64,000 nt of DNA from Chryseobacterium sp. (GCA_003248755.1 QFQW01000008.1:1-64000); one strand, 5' to 3'; positions 26,381-35,186 are shown, numbered from the stretch's first letter. Program-made: numbers and translations. Notes: a model not told the origin generated them from the letters alone.

Positions 26381-26427
26381 ATTATTTAAAATAATATTGG
26401 GAAGTATTAACACTTTCCATACTTTTG
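26381..26427 (+). promoter_or_regulatory. Promoter and Fur-like palindrome of the siderophore receptor
   Basis: TTG at 26397-26399, a 20-base spacer and TACTTTTG at 26420-26427 (followed by C) match both parts of the Bacteroidota promoter. Directly upstream, 26381-26395 reads ATTATTT-A-AAATAAT, a perfect 7-1-7 inverted repeat of the layout bound by Fur-type regulators. The promoter is well supported; the regulator is inferred from the layout and the gene it controls. Confidence 0.6.
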
Positions 26428-26455
26428 CGCTGTTTTTAAATATTCTAAATAAACT

Positions 26456-28711
26456 ATGAGAAAAAATGCTGTTGCAATAGGTTTTATAACACTATCTGTT
26501 TTTAGTTACGCTCAAGAGAAAAAAACAGATTCTTTGAATGTAAGAACCATAGAAGATGTTAAACTTCATAAGGCAGGAAATCCTAACCGTGCAAAGGTTT
26601 TCACTACAAAGTCCAATCTGGATGTGATGGAAAACCCGCAGGCTACTGCAATTGTCACTCACGAAATTATCGAACAGCAGCAGGCACAGCAACTTTCGGA
26701 TGTTATCAGAAATGTCAATGGAATGTACATTACCTCTGCCAGAGGTGGTTCTCAGGACAGTTTCGGTGGACGAGGTTATACATTTGGAGCTGAAAATATT
26801 TATAAAAATGGTTCCCGTGTCAATAGCGGAATTTTCCCTGAAGTTTCCGGAATGGAACGTGTGGAAGTGCTGAAAGGTGGCGCAGCAATTCTCTACGGAA
26901 ATGTAGCTCCTGGTGGTATCCTGAATATGGTTACTAAAAAACCACTTTTCAGCCAAGGTGGAAGTATTTCTTTGAGCGCAGGAAGCTGGGATAATTACAA
27001 AACAACTTTGGATTTTTATGACGCTTTGTCAAAAAGTTCTGCTTTCCGCGTGAATGGTGCTTTTGAAGATAAGGCGAGTTTCCGGGATAATGTAACTTCT
27101 CAAAAATACTATTTCAACCCGAGTTTTCTTTTCAACCTAACAGATAAAACCCAGCTAATTGTAGAGGGAGATTATCTTAAAAATTATTTCACTCCGGATT
27201 TTGGGGTTGGCACATTGGTTTTGGATCAGCCTACTTCAAGATCTGTCATTAATGACTTAATTGATATTCGTAAAAACCCAGGTTCTAATTTTCAGTATCA
27301 GGATACGCAGATGGCTACAAGCACGGTAACCTTGAATCATCAGATCAATAATAACTGGAACTTAAATGTTATTGGTTCTTATCAAAATTACACGAAAGAT
27401 TTTTTTGGAAATGAGAGAATGCAGTGGTATCTGCAAAGCAATGGTTCCTATCTTTGGAACAGAAGCATGACAAGAACTTATAACGAACAGAATTACGGCT
27501 CTGTTCAGGTTAATCTGAATGGCGAATTCAGTACCGGAAAAGTAAAACATAAACTACTTTTTGGTGCCGATGCAGATTATCTTCAGTCGGACAATTATAC
27601 TTATTATTTTCAAAAGCAAGATGGCAGTTGGGCTGAATCTTCTTTGGTTTACGGAACCAATGGAAATAATACCAATGGGAATATCAGCCTTACTGATGAA
27701 AATTCCTGGAGCAGCGGTTACAAACCAGACACTTCAAAAAAAGATCTGACAAGAACACCTACAAGACGAGTTGGCGTTTACATTCAGGATTTAATTTCTG
27801 TAACTGAAAAATTAAAAGTTCTGGCTGGTATCAGATGGTCTTATCTGGAAAATATGACACCGTTAAAAACAACCTATGCATTCGGTACAAAATCTTATAA
27901 AAAAGAAGACATTGCCGGAGACATGAGTAAAAATGCATTTTCTCCTCGATTAGGATTGGTCTATCAATGGACGGATAGCTTTATGACGTTTGCCAGCTAT
28001 ACCAATTCTTTCATTCCGAATACTGGAATTGACATTAATGATAAATCTTTGGATCCATCTATTGTAGATCAGTGGGAATTAGGATTCAAAAAAAATCTGT
28101 TTTCCAACACTTTAGCATTTAATGCTACTGCATATCAGATTGATAATAGCAACCTTGCACAAATGGCAGCATTCAATGCGTCGGGACAAGTAAATACCAA
28201 TACCAATGTAAAAGAATTAACCGGTAAAACAAGAAGCCGAGGTGTAGAATTAGATATTACAGGTAATCCTTTATCCAATCTTTCAATTATCGCCGGATAT
28301 TCTTATAATCATATGACTTATCTTGATACTCCGAATACGGACGGAAGTTTTATAGAAGGTGAAAGAATTGTACGAACACCACTTAACACTGCCAATGCAT
28401 CAGTATTTTATACATTTGACAGATATGTAAAAGGATTGAAAATCGGAGCCACTGCATTCTACACCGGCAGCAGATATGGTGGTTGGAATAATTTAAAAGA
28501 TGCAAACGGCAATCAGAAAACGGACAGAATGATTCCGCTGACAGATTTTACTCAGGTTGATTTCAGTATCGCTTATCAGTACAAAAAATTCCTTCTTCAG
28601 GGAAAATTAGGCAACGCATTCAATGTATTGAATTACACAGTACACGAGAATTATTCCGTGAACCCGATAATGCCAAGAAACGTTTATGTGACATTGACGT
28701 ACAAACTGTAA
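26456..28711 (+). CDS. TonB-dependent siderophore receptor
   Basis: The 751-residue outer-membrane protein has a signal peptide (to about residue 20, ending SYAQ), a plug domain (PQATAIVTHEIIEQQQAQQL, SDVIRNVNGMYITSARGG, then GMERVEVLKGGAAILYGNVA and PGGILNMVTKKP) and a barrel ending VYVTLTYKL. The plug pattern with SARGG and GRGY matches ferrichrome/ferric-siderophore receptors of the FhuA/FpvA group. It would import Fe(III)-siderophore with energy from TonB. It has its own promoter and Fur-like site, and is followed by a PepSY membrane protein, a common pairing in iron-uptake loci. The exact siderophore is not known. Confidence 0.92.
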   Translation: MRKNAVAIGFITLSVFSYAQEKKTDSLNVRTIEDVKLHKAGNPNRAKVFTTKSNLDVMENPQATAIVTHEIIEQQQAQQLSDVIRNVNGMYITSARGGSQDSFGGRGYTFGAENIYKNGSRVNSGIFPEVSGMERVEVLKGGAAILYGNVAPGGILNMVTKKPLFSQGGSISLSAGSWDNYKTTLDFYDALSKSSAFRVNGAFEDKASFRDNVTSQKYYFNPSFLFNLTDKTQLIVEGDYLKNYFTPDFGVGTLVLDQPTSRSVINDLIDIRKNPGSNFQYQDTQMATSTVTLNHQINNNWNLNVIGSYQNYTKDFFGNERMQWYLQSNGSYLWNRSMTRTYNEQNYGSVQVNLNGEFSTGKVKHKLLFGADADYLQSDNYTYYFQKQDGSWAESSLVYGTNGNNTNGNISLTDENSWSSGYKPDTSKKDLTRTPTRRVGVYIQDLISVTEKLKVLAGIRWSYLENMTPLKTTYAFGTKSYKKEDIAGDMSKNAFSPRLGLVYQWTDSFMTFASYTNSFIPNTGIDINDKSLDPSIVDQWELGFKKNLFSNTLAFNATAYQIDNSNLAQMAAFNASGQVNTNTNVKELTGKTRSRGVELDITGNPLSNLSIIAGYSYNHMTYLDTPNTDGSFIEGERIVRTPLNTANASVFYTFDRYVKGLKIGATAFYTGSRYGGWNNLKDANGNQKTDRMIPLTDFTQVDFSIAYQYKKFLLQGKLGNAFNVLNYTVHENYSVNPIMPRNVYVTLTYKL

Positions 28712-28739
28712 AAAAATATCAAATCAAATTTCTAAAAAT

Positions 28740-28771
28740 AAAAGTGGAGTCATACATTTGTCTCCACTTTT
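28740..28771 (+). terminator. Hairpin between the receptor and the PepSY gene
   Basis: AAAAGTGGAG (28740-28749) and CTCCACTTTT (28762-28771) form a perfect ten-base stem; the exit is AT-rich but not a pure T run. The loop contains TACATTTG (28753-28760), an exact -7 match, so the site may combine termination of the receptor transcript with a new start. Confidence 0.6.
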
Positions 28772-28796
28772 CATATTAATAAAAAACAATAATACA

Positions 28797-29312
28797 ATGG
28801 ATAAAATCAGGAATACAAAAACTTTTATGAGAATCACGCACCGTTATCTCGGTTATTTCCTCGCAGGGATTATGGCAGTCTATGCAATCAGCGGCGTACT
28901 TTTGGTTTACCGTGATACTGATTTTCTTAAAAAAGAGAAAAACTACGAAAAGACATTCGAGCCCAATCTGGATGAGAAAAAGCTGGGTAAAGAAATTAAA
29001 ATCAAAGGTTTTGAGGTTGATAAAACCAAAGGCGATGTAATGTATTTCAAACAAGGGACTTATAATATAAAAACTGGTGAAGCAAAATATAAGAAAAAGG
29101 AATTGCCTTTTGTCCTGGATAAAATGACTAAGCTTCATAAATCTCAATCCAAAGACACGCTTTCTCCACTCAATACTTTTTTTGGAATATCATTATTTTT
29201 CTTTGTGCTATCAAGTTTTTGGATGTTTCCTCCGAAGTCGAAAATCTTCAAAAGAGGGATGATTTTCACGATTATTGGGATTGTGATTGCTTTGCTTCTA
29301 ACATTTATTTAA
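28797..29312 (+). CDS. PepSY-domain inner-membrane protein (siderophore-associated)
   Basis: I chose the ATG at 28797, which gives 171 residues and starts MDKIRNTKTFMRITHRYLGY; the frame extends to 28758 but only through the upstream hairpin. The protein has a membrane helix near 13-35 (YFLAGIMAVYAISGVLLVYR), a periplasmic PepSY-like segment, and a pair of helices at the end (about 120-171). Short PepSY_TM proteins of this kind accompany siderophore receptors and are thought to help reduce or handle iron at the inner membrane; the histidine in THRYLGY is a possible haem ligand. The role here is inferred from context. Confidence 0.75.
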   Translation: MDKIRNTKTFMRITHRYLGYFLAGIMAVYAISGVLLVYRDTDFLKKEKNYEKTFEPNLDEKKLGKEIKIKGFEVDKTKGDVMYFKQGTYNIKTGEAKYKKKELPFVLDKMTKLHKSQSKDTLSPLNTFFGISLFFFVLSSFWMFPPKSKIFKRGMIFTIIGIVIALLLTFI

Positions 29313-29313
29313 A

Positions 29314-29673
29314 ATGAAATTCAACTCTTTAAGGCCAATCCTTTGGACAGACCAATTTGAAGAAACTATAGAATTCTACACAGAGATTCTCGGTTTTGAA
29401 CTTGGAGAAAAGAATGAAGATTGGGGCTGGGCTTCAGTTTTCCGAGATAATGTTGAATTGATGTTTGCCAAACCAAATCAACATACAGTTTTCATCAAAC
29501 CCAATTTTACAGGAAGCTTTTATATCAATGTTCAGAATGTTGATGAAATCTGGGAAAGTGTAAAATCTATGACTAAAATTTGTTATGAATTAGAAACCTT
29601 CGAATGGGGAATGCGAGAGTTTGCTATTTATGATAATAATGGTTTTATCTTGCAGTTTGGACAGGAAATTTAG
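29314..29673 (+). CDS. VOC-superfamily (glyoxalase/bleomycin-resistance-like) protein
   Basis: The 119-residue protein has the beta-alpha-beta-beta-beta repeats of the vicinal-oxygen-chelate fold: RPILWTDQFEETIEFYTEIL, FELGEKNEDWGWASVFRDNV and, in the second half, YINVQNVDEIWESVKSM, then MREFAIYDNNGFILQFGQ, where the end normally supplies a metal ligand. The substrate is unknown; members range from glyoxalases to drug-binding proteins. It begins one base after the PepSY stop and its end overlaps the convergent TSUP gene by 4 bases. Confidence 0.85.
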   Translation: MKFNSLRPILWTDQFEETIEFYTEILGFELGEKNEDWGWASVFRDNVELMFAKPNQHTVFIKPNFTGSFYINVQNVDEIWESVKSMTKICYELETFEWGMREFAIYDNNGFILQFGQEI

Positions 29674-30962
29674 ATTAAATGAAATGTTTTCAAAAGAACA
29701 TTCAGACTCCAGATAATTACCATTAATCCAACTCCGATAAACATTACTTTCAGAGGTAACTTTCCGGCTAATTTCGCTGCAATTGGCGCAGCAAGAACAC
29801 CTCCTAAAATCAAGGCTGCAATCAATTGCCAATGGCTGATTCCGATAACGGAAAAAAAGGTCAATGCACTAGCAAAAGTTACGAAAAACTCGGTCAGACT
29901 AACAGTTCCGATGATGTAACGTGGTGTTTTTCCTTTAGATATTAAAGTTGAAGTCACCAAAGGTCCCCAGCCACCTCCGCCAAAGGAATCCAAGAAACCT
30001 CCTGCCCCGGCTAACCAACCTACTCTTCTTGTTTTTTTACGTTTTTTATTTTTCTTAAATGCATTGAATAGGATTCTGATTCCAAGAATGAACGTATAAG
30101 TGGCTAAAATCGGCTTGATAATTCCGGAATATTTTTCCCCGAAATAAGATAATAACAATGCGCCCAAAACCGCTCCGATGACGCCCGGAATCAAAATATT
30201 CTTGAACAATTTTTTATTAATATTCCCGAATTTGTAATGGCTGAATCCCGAAGCACCACTCGAAAACATCTCTGCTGTATGGATACTGCTGCTAATCGCC
30301 GGCAAAGGAATACCGATATATAAAAGCGCTGCGGTACAAGTCACACCGTAACCCATTCCCAATGCGCCATCAATCAACTGAGCCAAAAAGCCAACCAGGA
30401 ACAACCAGAAAAATCGTTCATCGGTATTATGATTCAGATATTGATAAGCGACTTCCAAATCGTTGAATCCTATATAAAACGATAGAATATTTCCTATTAA
30501 TAAAAGAACAAAAGCCAAAAAGAAGATGGTTGCAATTCTCCGCCATTTCTTTTCTCCATTAATAATGAAAAGAGATTTCCTCTCTTGTGAATCATTATTC
30601 CCACGGTAGAAAAAATCATTTTCCGAGGGAAGACTTGGAGCAAAATATAAGTTTTTTCTTTCCTTGATTTTATTGATTATCAGTTGGTCTTGAGCAGAAT
30701 CTTCCGTCGCTACGATGAACAAATCTGCAATCTCCAAATAAGAATCATCAAAATCTTCATTGATAATTTTGACCGATGTATTTTCCAGCAACAGGTTTTT
30801 GATATCATCAGAAAGTCTCTTGGCGAGAACACTGATATTAGCATCCGGAATATTCTGCATAATATCATTAAGCTGTTCCGAAGCTAATTTTCCACCGCCG
30901 ACAATCAGAACCTTGTTAGTCAATGCGTTGATGAAAACCGGAAGTGAAATTTTTGATGTCAA
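29670..30962 (-). CDS. Fusion: siroheme-synthase N-terminal-like domain + TSUP (TauE/SafE) transporter
   Basis: Residues 1-~140 resemble the NAD-binding half of precorrin-2 dehydrogenase/sirohydrochlorin ferrochelatase (CysG N-terminus): LPVFINALTNKVLIVGGGKLAS with the Rossmann GGG loop, then DLFIVATED and the short segment YFAPSLPSENDFFYRG. Residues ~140-430 form a TSUP permease with about eight helices, including LIDGALGMGYGVTCTAALLY and GGFLDSFGGGGWGPLVTSTLI. The TSUP family moves sulfite, sulfonates or related anions. The dimerisation/ferrochelatase part appears cut down, so activity of the first domain is doubtful. It is the last gene of the sulfate-assimilation cluster, 18 bases after cysN. 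Confidence 0.82.
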   Translation of the reverse strand: MTSKISLPVFINALTNKVLIVGGGKLASEQLNDIMQNIPDANISVLAKRLSDDIKNLLLENTSVKIINEDFDDSYLEIADLFIVATEDSAQDQLIINKIKERKNLYFAPSLPSENDFFYRGNNDSQERKSLFIINGEKKWRRIATIFFLAFVLLLIGNILSFYIGFNDLEVAYQYLNHNTDERFFWLFLVGFLAQLIDGALGMGYGVTCTAALLYIGIPLPAISSSIHTAEMFSSGASGFSHYKFGNINKKLFKNILIPGVIGAVLGALLLSYFGEKYSGIIKPILATYTFILGIRILFNAFKKNKKRKKTRRVGWLAGAGGFLDSFGGGGWGPLVTSTLISKGKTPRYIIGTVSLTEFFVTFASALTFFSVIGISHWQLIAALILGGVLAAPIAAKLAGKLPLKVMFIGVGLMVIIWSLNVLLKTFHLI

Positions 30963-30980
30963 AGTCTGTTTTATTTAAAA

Positions 30981-32219
30981 TTACTGAATCAATCCTGCGC
31001 CAACTGTCACAAAACTTGTCTCATCGATAAAGATAATGCCACCATTAGATGCCAAATCTTTGTAAGAATCGTAAGCTAAAGGTTTTGCGGTTTTGAGCTT
31101 AAGTTTTACAATTTCATTGAGTGAAACCTGTTCAACCGCCTGTTTTTCCAAGGTATTGACATCCAATTTATATTCGATATCTTTTATAACTCCCTTGACT
31201 TGAGTTGTATCATTTTGAATCAGATATTTTGAACCTGGTTTCAGAGGTTTGTCACCCATCCAGCAAACGAGAACTTCTAATTCCTGTTCAATTTTCGGAA
31301 GGTCATCTGATTTTACAATCAAATCGCCTCGGCTGATATCCACATCATTTTCCAAATGCAAAACCACACTTTGAGGCGCAAAAGCTTCCTCAACCTGTTT
31401 TTGAGCAACTTCTATTGCTGAGATTTTGCTCTCGGTTCCAGAAGGTAAAACCGTTACCGAATCTCCAACTTTGTAAATTCCGCTAGTTATTTTTCCCGCA
31501 TAACCACGATAATCGTGAAGTTCTTCCGTCTGAGGACGAATCACATACTGAACAGGAAACCTCGCTTTATCCAGATTGATTGTATTTTCCAGCTCAACAG
31601 TTTCCAAATAATCGAGTAACGTTTTTCCTTCGTACCAATTCAGATTTTCGGATTTGTCAACGATATTATCTCCGTTAAGAGCTGAAATCGGGATATAAAC
31701 GACGTTATTCAAATACAGCTGTTCTGCTATTTTTGAATAGTCGCCTTTGATATTATTAAAAACCTCTTCCGAATATCCAACTAAATCCAGCTTGTTAATC
31801 GCAACCACAACATTCGGGATATTGAGTAATGATGCAATGATTGAATGTCTTTTGGTCTGTTCTATGATTCCGTTTCTGGCGTCAATCAGAATGATGATTA
31901 AAGCGGCGTTGCTGGCTCCGGTAATCATATTCCGGGTGTATTGAACGTGACCCGGCGCATCTGCAATGATGAATTTACGTTTCGGCGTAGAGAAATATTT
32001 GTACGCCACATCGATGGTGATTCCCTGTTCACGTTCGGCTCTCAAACCATCTGTTAGCAAAGCTAAATCAAGCTCGCCATCATTTTTGAATTTGCTGGCG
32101 CGTTCTACAGCTTCTAATTGGTCTATCAGAATATTTTTGCTGTCGTATAATAATCTGCCTATCAGCGTACTTTTTCCGTCGTCTACACTTCCTGCAGTTA
32201 TGAATCTTAATATGTCCAT
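30981..32219 (-). CDS. cysN: Sulfate adenylyltransferase subunit 1 (GTPase)
   Basis: CysN hydrolyses GTP to drive synthesis of APS from sulfate and ATP by CysD. The start ATG at 32219 gives 412 residues beginning MDILRFITAGSVDDGKSTLI; the longer frame to 32273 adds a non-family tail. GTPase motifs are GSVDDGKST (G1), DAPGHVQYTRNM (G3) and NKLDL (G4), followed by EF-Tu-like beta-barrel domains (VIRPQTEELHDYRGYAGKI). The length fits CysN alone without a fused APS kinase (CysC), consistent with a direct APS-reducing pathway. It lies 67 bases after cysD on the same strand. Confidence 0.95.
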   Translation of the reverse strand: MDILRFITAGSVDDGKSTLIGRLLYDSKNILIDQLEAVERASKFKNDGELDLALLTDGLRAEREQGITIDVAYKYFSTPKRKFIIADAPGHVQYTRNMITGASNAALIIILIDARNGIIEQTKRHSIIASLLNIPNVVVAINKLDLVGYSEEVFNNIKGDYSKIAEQLYLNNVVYIPISALNGDNIVDKSENLNWYEGKTLLDYLETVELENTINLDKARFPVQYVIRPQTEELHDYRGYAGKITSGIYKVGDSVTVLPSGTESKISAIEVAQKQVEEAFAPQSVVLHLENDVDISRGDLIVKSDDLPKIEQELEVLVCWMGDKPLKPGSKYLIQNDTTQVKGVIKDIEYKLDVNTLEKQAVEQVSLNEIVKLKLKTAKPLAYDSYKDLASNGGIIFIDETSFVTVGAGLIQ

Positions 32220-32286
32220 TATTTTGATATTTGATAATCGATAAATGATTTTGGAAATGCAATCATTCATCATTTATCATTAATAA

Positions 32287-33195
32287 TTAAAAGTATCCGG
32301 CTTTCTTTCTGTCTTCCATTGCGGCCTCCGAAGTTCTGTCGTCTATTCTTGTTTCGCCACGTTCGCTGGTTTTTGTGGTGATGATTTCGGCAATCACTTG
32401 TTCCAGATTATCAGCCTCGGACAAAACTGCAGCGGTGCAAGTCATATCTCCAACCGTTCTGTAACGTACTTTTTCTGTGGTCACAATATCGTTTTCATCA
32501 AGATTCACAAACTCATTCATTGCTATGAATTGATTGTCCAGATTGAGAACTTCTCTCTCGTGTGAAAAATAGATGGAAGGTAGTTGAATATTTTCTTTCA
32601 GAATGTAATTCCACACATCCAACTCTGTCCAGTTGCTTATTGGGAAAGCTCTAACTTGCTCTCCTTTGTGGATTTTCCCGTTGTAAGTATTCCAAAGTTC
32701 GGGACGCTGAAGTTTCGGGTCCCATTGTCCGAAATCATCGCGAACAGAGAAAATTCTTTCTTTAGCTCTGGCCTTCTCCTCGTCGCGTCTTCCGCCACCA
32801 ATACAACAATCAAACTCGAATTCTTCAACTGTGTCCAAAAGTGTAAATGTCTGCAATGCATTTCTACTTGGCAGTTTTCCTTTTGGTTCGGTTAATCCTT
32901 TTTCTTTGATGGTATCTTCAACTTTCCTTACAATCAGTTTCTCGCCAATTTGTTCAGCTAACTGGTCACGAAATCCCAGAACTTCGGGAAAATTATGGCC
33001 TGTATCGATATGAACCAACGGAAACGGAAATTTACCCGGACGGAAAGCCTTCAGCGCGAGATGAACGAGCGTGATACTATCTTTCCCGCCACTGAAAAGC
33101 AAAGCCGGTCGTTCAAACTGACCCGCAACTTCCCTGAAAATATGAATGGCTTCGGACTCTAGCTGTTCCAGATAATCCAAATGATATTTTGACAT
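32287..33195 (-). CDS. cysD: Sulfate adenylyltransferase subunit 2
   Basis: CysD is the catalytic adenylyltransferase that activates sulfate as APS. The 302-residue protein is of standard length and starts YHLDYLEQLESEAIHIFREV. It has the PP-loop LLFSGGKDSITLVHLALKA, then VHIDTGHNFPEV, CCIGGGRRDEEKARAKER and the family end TSEAAMEDRKKAGYF. It sits between cysH (upstream, with a 157-base gap holding a repeat) and cysN. Confidence 0.96.
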   Translation of the reverse strand: MSKYHLDYLEQLESEAIHIFREVAGQFERPALLFSGGKDSITLVHLALKAFRPGKFPFPLVHIDTGHNFPEVLGFRDQLAEQIGEKLIVRKVEDTIKEKGLTEPKGKLPSRNALQTFTLLDTVEEFEFDCCIGGGRRDEEKARAKERIFSVRDDFGQWDPKLQRPELWNTYNGKIHKGEQVRAFPISNWTELDVWNYILKENIQLPSIYFSHEREVLNLDNQFIAMNEFVNLDENDIVTTEKVRYRTVGDMTCTAAVLSEADNLEQVIAEIITTKTSERGETRIDDRTSEAAMEDRKKAGYF

Positions 33196-33245
33196 TTTAA
33201 TCTTTATTATTAATTATTTGTTGCTTTTGCTTTAATTCAAAAATT

Positions 33246-33321
33246 TTAACACAAAGCTCACAAAGATTTCTTTAAACTAAATTCTTATTAAGGTTCACAA
33301 AGGCGCTAACGCCTATATAAG
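33246..33321. repeat. Partial copy of the TTCACAAAG foldback repeat
   Basis: TTAACACAAAGCTCACAAAG (33246-33265) and AAGGTTCACAAAGGCGC plus CTATATAAG (33290-33321) match the left half of the element at 61045-61183, including the GGCGC..CGC.TATATAAG core. Here the core forms a GGCG/CGCC mini-hairpin. The right half is absent. It lies between cysH and cysD. Confidence 0.75.
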
Positions 33322-33352
33322 ATAAAATTTACTTTACAGATATTTTGAATTG

Positions 33353-34069
33353 TTATTTGTGAACATGGAGGCCACATTCTTTTTTGCTGGCATCCTCCCA
33401 CCACCATCGACCGGCACGAAAATCCTCGCCCGGCTGAATTGCTCTTGTACAAGGTGCACAACCAATGCTGACGAAACCTTTATCGTGCAAAATATTGTAA
33501 GGAATATTATTTTTTTTGATATAATCTCTCACCTGTTCCGTTGTCCAAAAAAGAATAGGATGATACTTGATGATTTGGTTGGACTCGTCCCATTCAAACT
33601 GAGAAAGGTTCTCCCTTGCTACAGAATGTTCTGCTCTGAGTCCTGTAATCCAGATTTTGTTACCCTTCAAAGCTCTTTTCAACGGATGAACTTTTCTGAT
33701 GTCACAACAAGTTTTCCTATTCTCTACGGACCTGTAAAAAGAATCTGGTCCATTATCCTGAATGAAAGGTTCCAATTCTTCCGGATTGGGGTAATAGGCT
33801 TTTATTGGAAGTTTATACCTGGATTTGGTCAAATTCCAAGTGTTATAAGTATCTTCGAACAAACGACCTGTATCTAATGTGAAAACTTTGATTCCTGAAT
33901 TTTTGACATAATCCGTAATCACCTGGTCTTCGAAACTAAAGCTTGTGGAAAAGCAAACTTTATCGGGAAAAGTATTTGTCAGAATCTCCAGAACTTCTTC
34001 AATCGATTTTGATTCAATATTTCCATCAATCAGTTTTTGGTAAGTTTCTTTTAGTTCGTTTTTCATCAT
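33353..34069 (-). CDS. cysH: Phosphoadenylyl-sulfate/adenylyl-sulfate reductase
   Basis: The enzyme reduces activated sulfate to sulfite with thioredoxin. The 238-residue protein has the PP-loop-like CFSTSFSFEDQVITD, VFTLDTGRLFEDTY, and the four iron-sulfur cysteines in RKTCCDIRK and GCAPCTRA, with the catalytic cysteine in the C-terminal KKECGLHVHK. The CC...CxxC pattern marks the [4Fe-4S] class that usually accepts APS directly, which agrees with the absence of APS kinase nearby. It is first in the cysH-cysD-cysN-TSUP cluster, 13 bases after a near-ideal promoter. Confidence 0.95.
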   Translation of the reverse strand: MMKNELKETYQKLIDGNIESKSIEEVLEILTNTFPDKVCFSTSFSFEDQVITDYVKNSGIKVFTLDTGRLFEDTYNTWNLTKSRYKLPIKAYYPNPEELEPFIQDNGPDSFYRSVENRKTCCDIRKVHPLKRALKGNKIWITGLRAEHSVARENLSQFEWDESNQIIKYHPILFWTTEQVRDYIKKNNIPYNILHDKGFVSIGCAPCTRAIQPGEDFRAGRWWWEDASKKECGLHVHK

Positions 34070-34087
34070 TAGATATTATCCGAAGTA

Positions 34088-34118
34088 CAAATTTAACAAT
34101 TCATTGAAATCTGACCAA
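34088..34118 (-). promoter_or_regulatory. Promoter of the sulfate-assimilation cluster
   Basis: On the minus strand TTG (34116-34118), a 20-base spacer and TAAATTTG (34088-34095) match both consensus boxes exactly. Transcription would begin about 10 bases before the cysH start at 34069. Confidence 0.75.
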
Positions 34119-34148
34119 ATTAGTATAATTTAAATTTTGTTAATTAAA

Positions 34149-35180
34149 TCAGTAAAATCTTTTCACATCAATTTCAGAATCGAGCTCAATACCATTTTCT
34201 AAATAATCAAAAAGGACTTTAGAAAAATAACTTCCGTTATAAACGCCTCTCGCTCCCAGTCCATTAAAAATATAGAAATTCTGATACTCTGGATGTCTTC
34301 CTAAGATTGGTCTCCTATCCATAACTGTTGCCCGAAAAGCAAAATTGATATCTTTGATTTCAAAATCATCTTTATACAATTCACGAAAACCATTTTCTAA
34401 TTCCTCGAAAGATGATTTATTGATATCATCTGTAGTATCAAAACGGTCATAAGTTCCGCCGTAGTAATATTCGTCATCTTGAAGATTGAACAAGAAATGC
34501 TTTTTCTTGATGATATAAGGTTCTGGTTTCTCTTTAAGTTTTAACTTTAAACAATGACCTTTATTTGGTTTAATAGGAATGTTTTTGAAATAAGGATTAT
34601 GATTACTCGCAACACCTTCGCAGAAAATAAGGTTTTTAAATGAAAGATATTTGTAGGAATTATATTCAGTATTAATCAAATCATAATCAAATTTTTCTCT
34701 GATTAAATAATTATTCTCTTCAAAATAATTGAGCATATCCTGGAAGAATTCTGCTACATTTAATCTTGAAGAATGATTGACTTTTCCGGCTTCAAAGGGA
34801 TTTTCTACACTTTCAAGTTTAATAAAGTCATTATTAAGAAAAGATTGTAAGCTTTCCTTTTTAGAATTTTTTGCCCATTGAATTTTCTCAGAATCGTTAT
34901 GAAAGATTCGAACAACGTTTTCATTAATTAAATATTTCTTCGATTGATATTGTTCAATTTCATTAAAGATAACGTTAAGATAATCGATTTGTTCCTGAGA
35001 CTTCCAAAATGTTGTAAATCTTTTCAGTATCACAGGATTACAGACGCCTGCAGAAATTTGGGAGGCAGAAATATTATCATCATAAAAAATCTTGAAGGAT
35101 TTATTTTCCTTGATTAATTGATGTGCAAAAAAGATTCCAGCATAACCTGCCCCGATGATAATGTAATCTACCTGTTCCAT
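34149..35180 (-). CDS. FAD-dependent oxidoreductase (DAO family)
   Basis: The 343-residue protein begins with a dinucleotide-binding motif VDYIIIGAGYAGIFFAHQL and has the DAO-family C-terminal pattern FRATVMDRRPILGRHPEYQN, then FIFNGLGARGVYNG. It resembles glycine-oxidase-like and MnmC C-terminal-like amine oxidases, which oxidise a C-N bond with FAD and oxygen. No MnmC methyltransferase domain is present and the substrate is unknown. It lies directly after the gld-cluster terminator and 31 bases before the cysH promoter, so it may depend on read-through from gldN or on its own unseen promoter. Confidence 0.8.
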   Translation of the reverse strand: MEQVDYIIIGAGYAGIFFAHQLIKENKSFKIFYDDNISASQISAGVCNPVILKRFTTFWKSQEQIDYLNVIFNEIEQYQSKKYLINENVVRIFHNDSEKIQWAKNSKKESLQSFLNNDFIKLESVENPFEAGKVNHSSRLNVAEFFQDMLNYFEENNYLIREKFDYDLINTEYNSYKYLSFKNLIFCEGVASNHNPYFKNIPIKPNKGHCLKLKLKEKPEPYIIKKKHFLFNLQDDEYYYGGTYDRFDTTDDINKSSFEELENGFRELYKDDFEIKDINFAFRATVMDRRPILGRHPEYQNFYIFNGLGARGVYNGSYFSKVLFDYLENGIELDSEIDVKRFY

Positions 35181-35186
35181 GAAAAT

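Noticed and set aside
32220..32273. Extended N-terminus of cysN
   Set aside because: The family start is at MDILRFITAG; the extra 18 residues have no match and lie in the intergenic gap.
33350..33877. 175-residue plus-strand frame opposite cysH
   Set aside because: cysH has all catalytic residues and a strong promoter; the opposite frame has no recognisable feature.
33196..34148. SAM- or sulfur-responsive riboswitch in the cys cluster
   Set aside because: The 13-base leader before cysH is too short, and the cysH-cysD gap is explained by the repeat.
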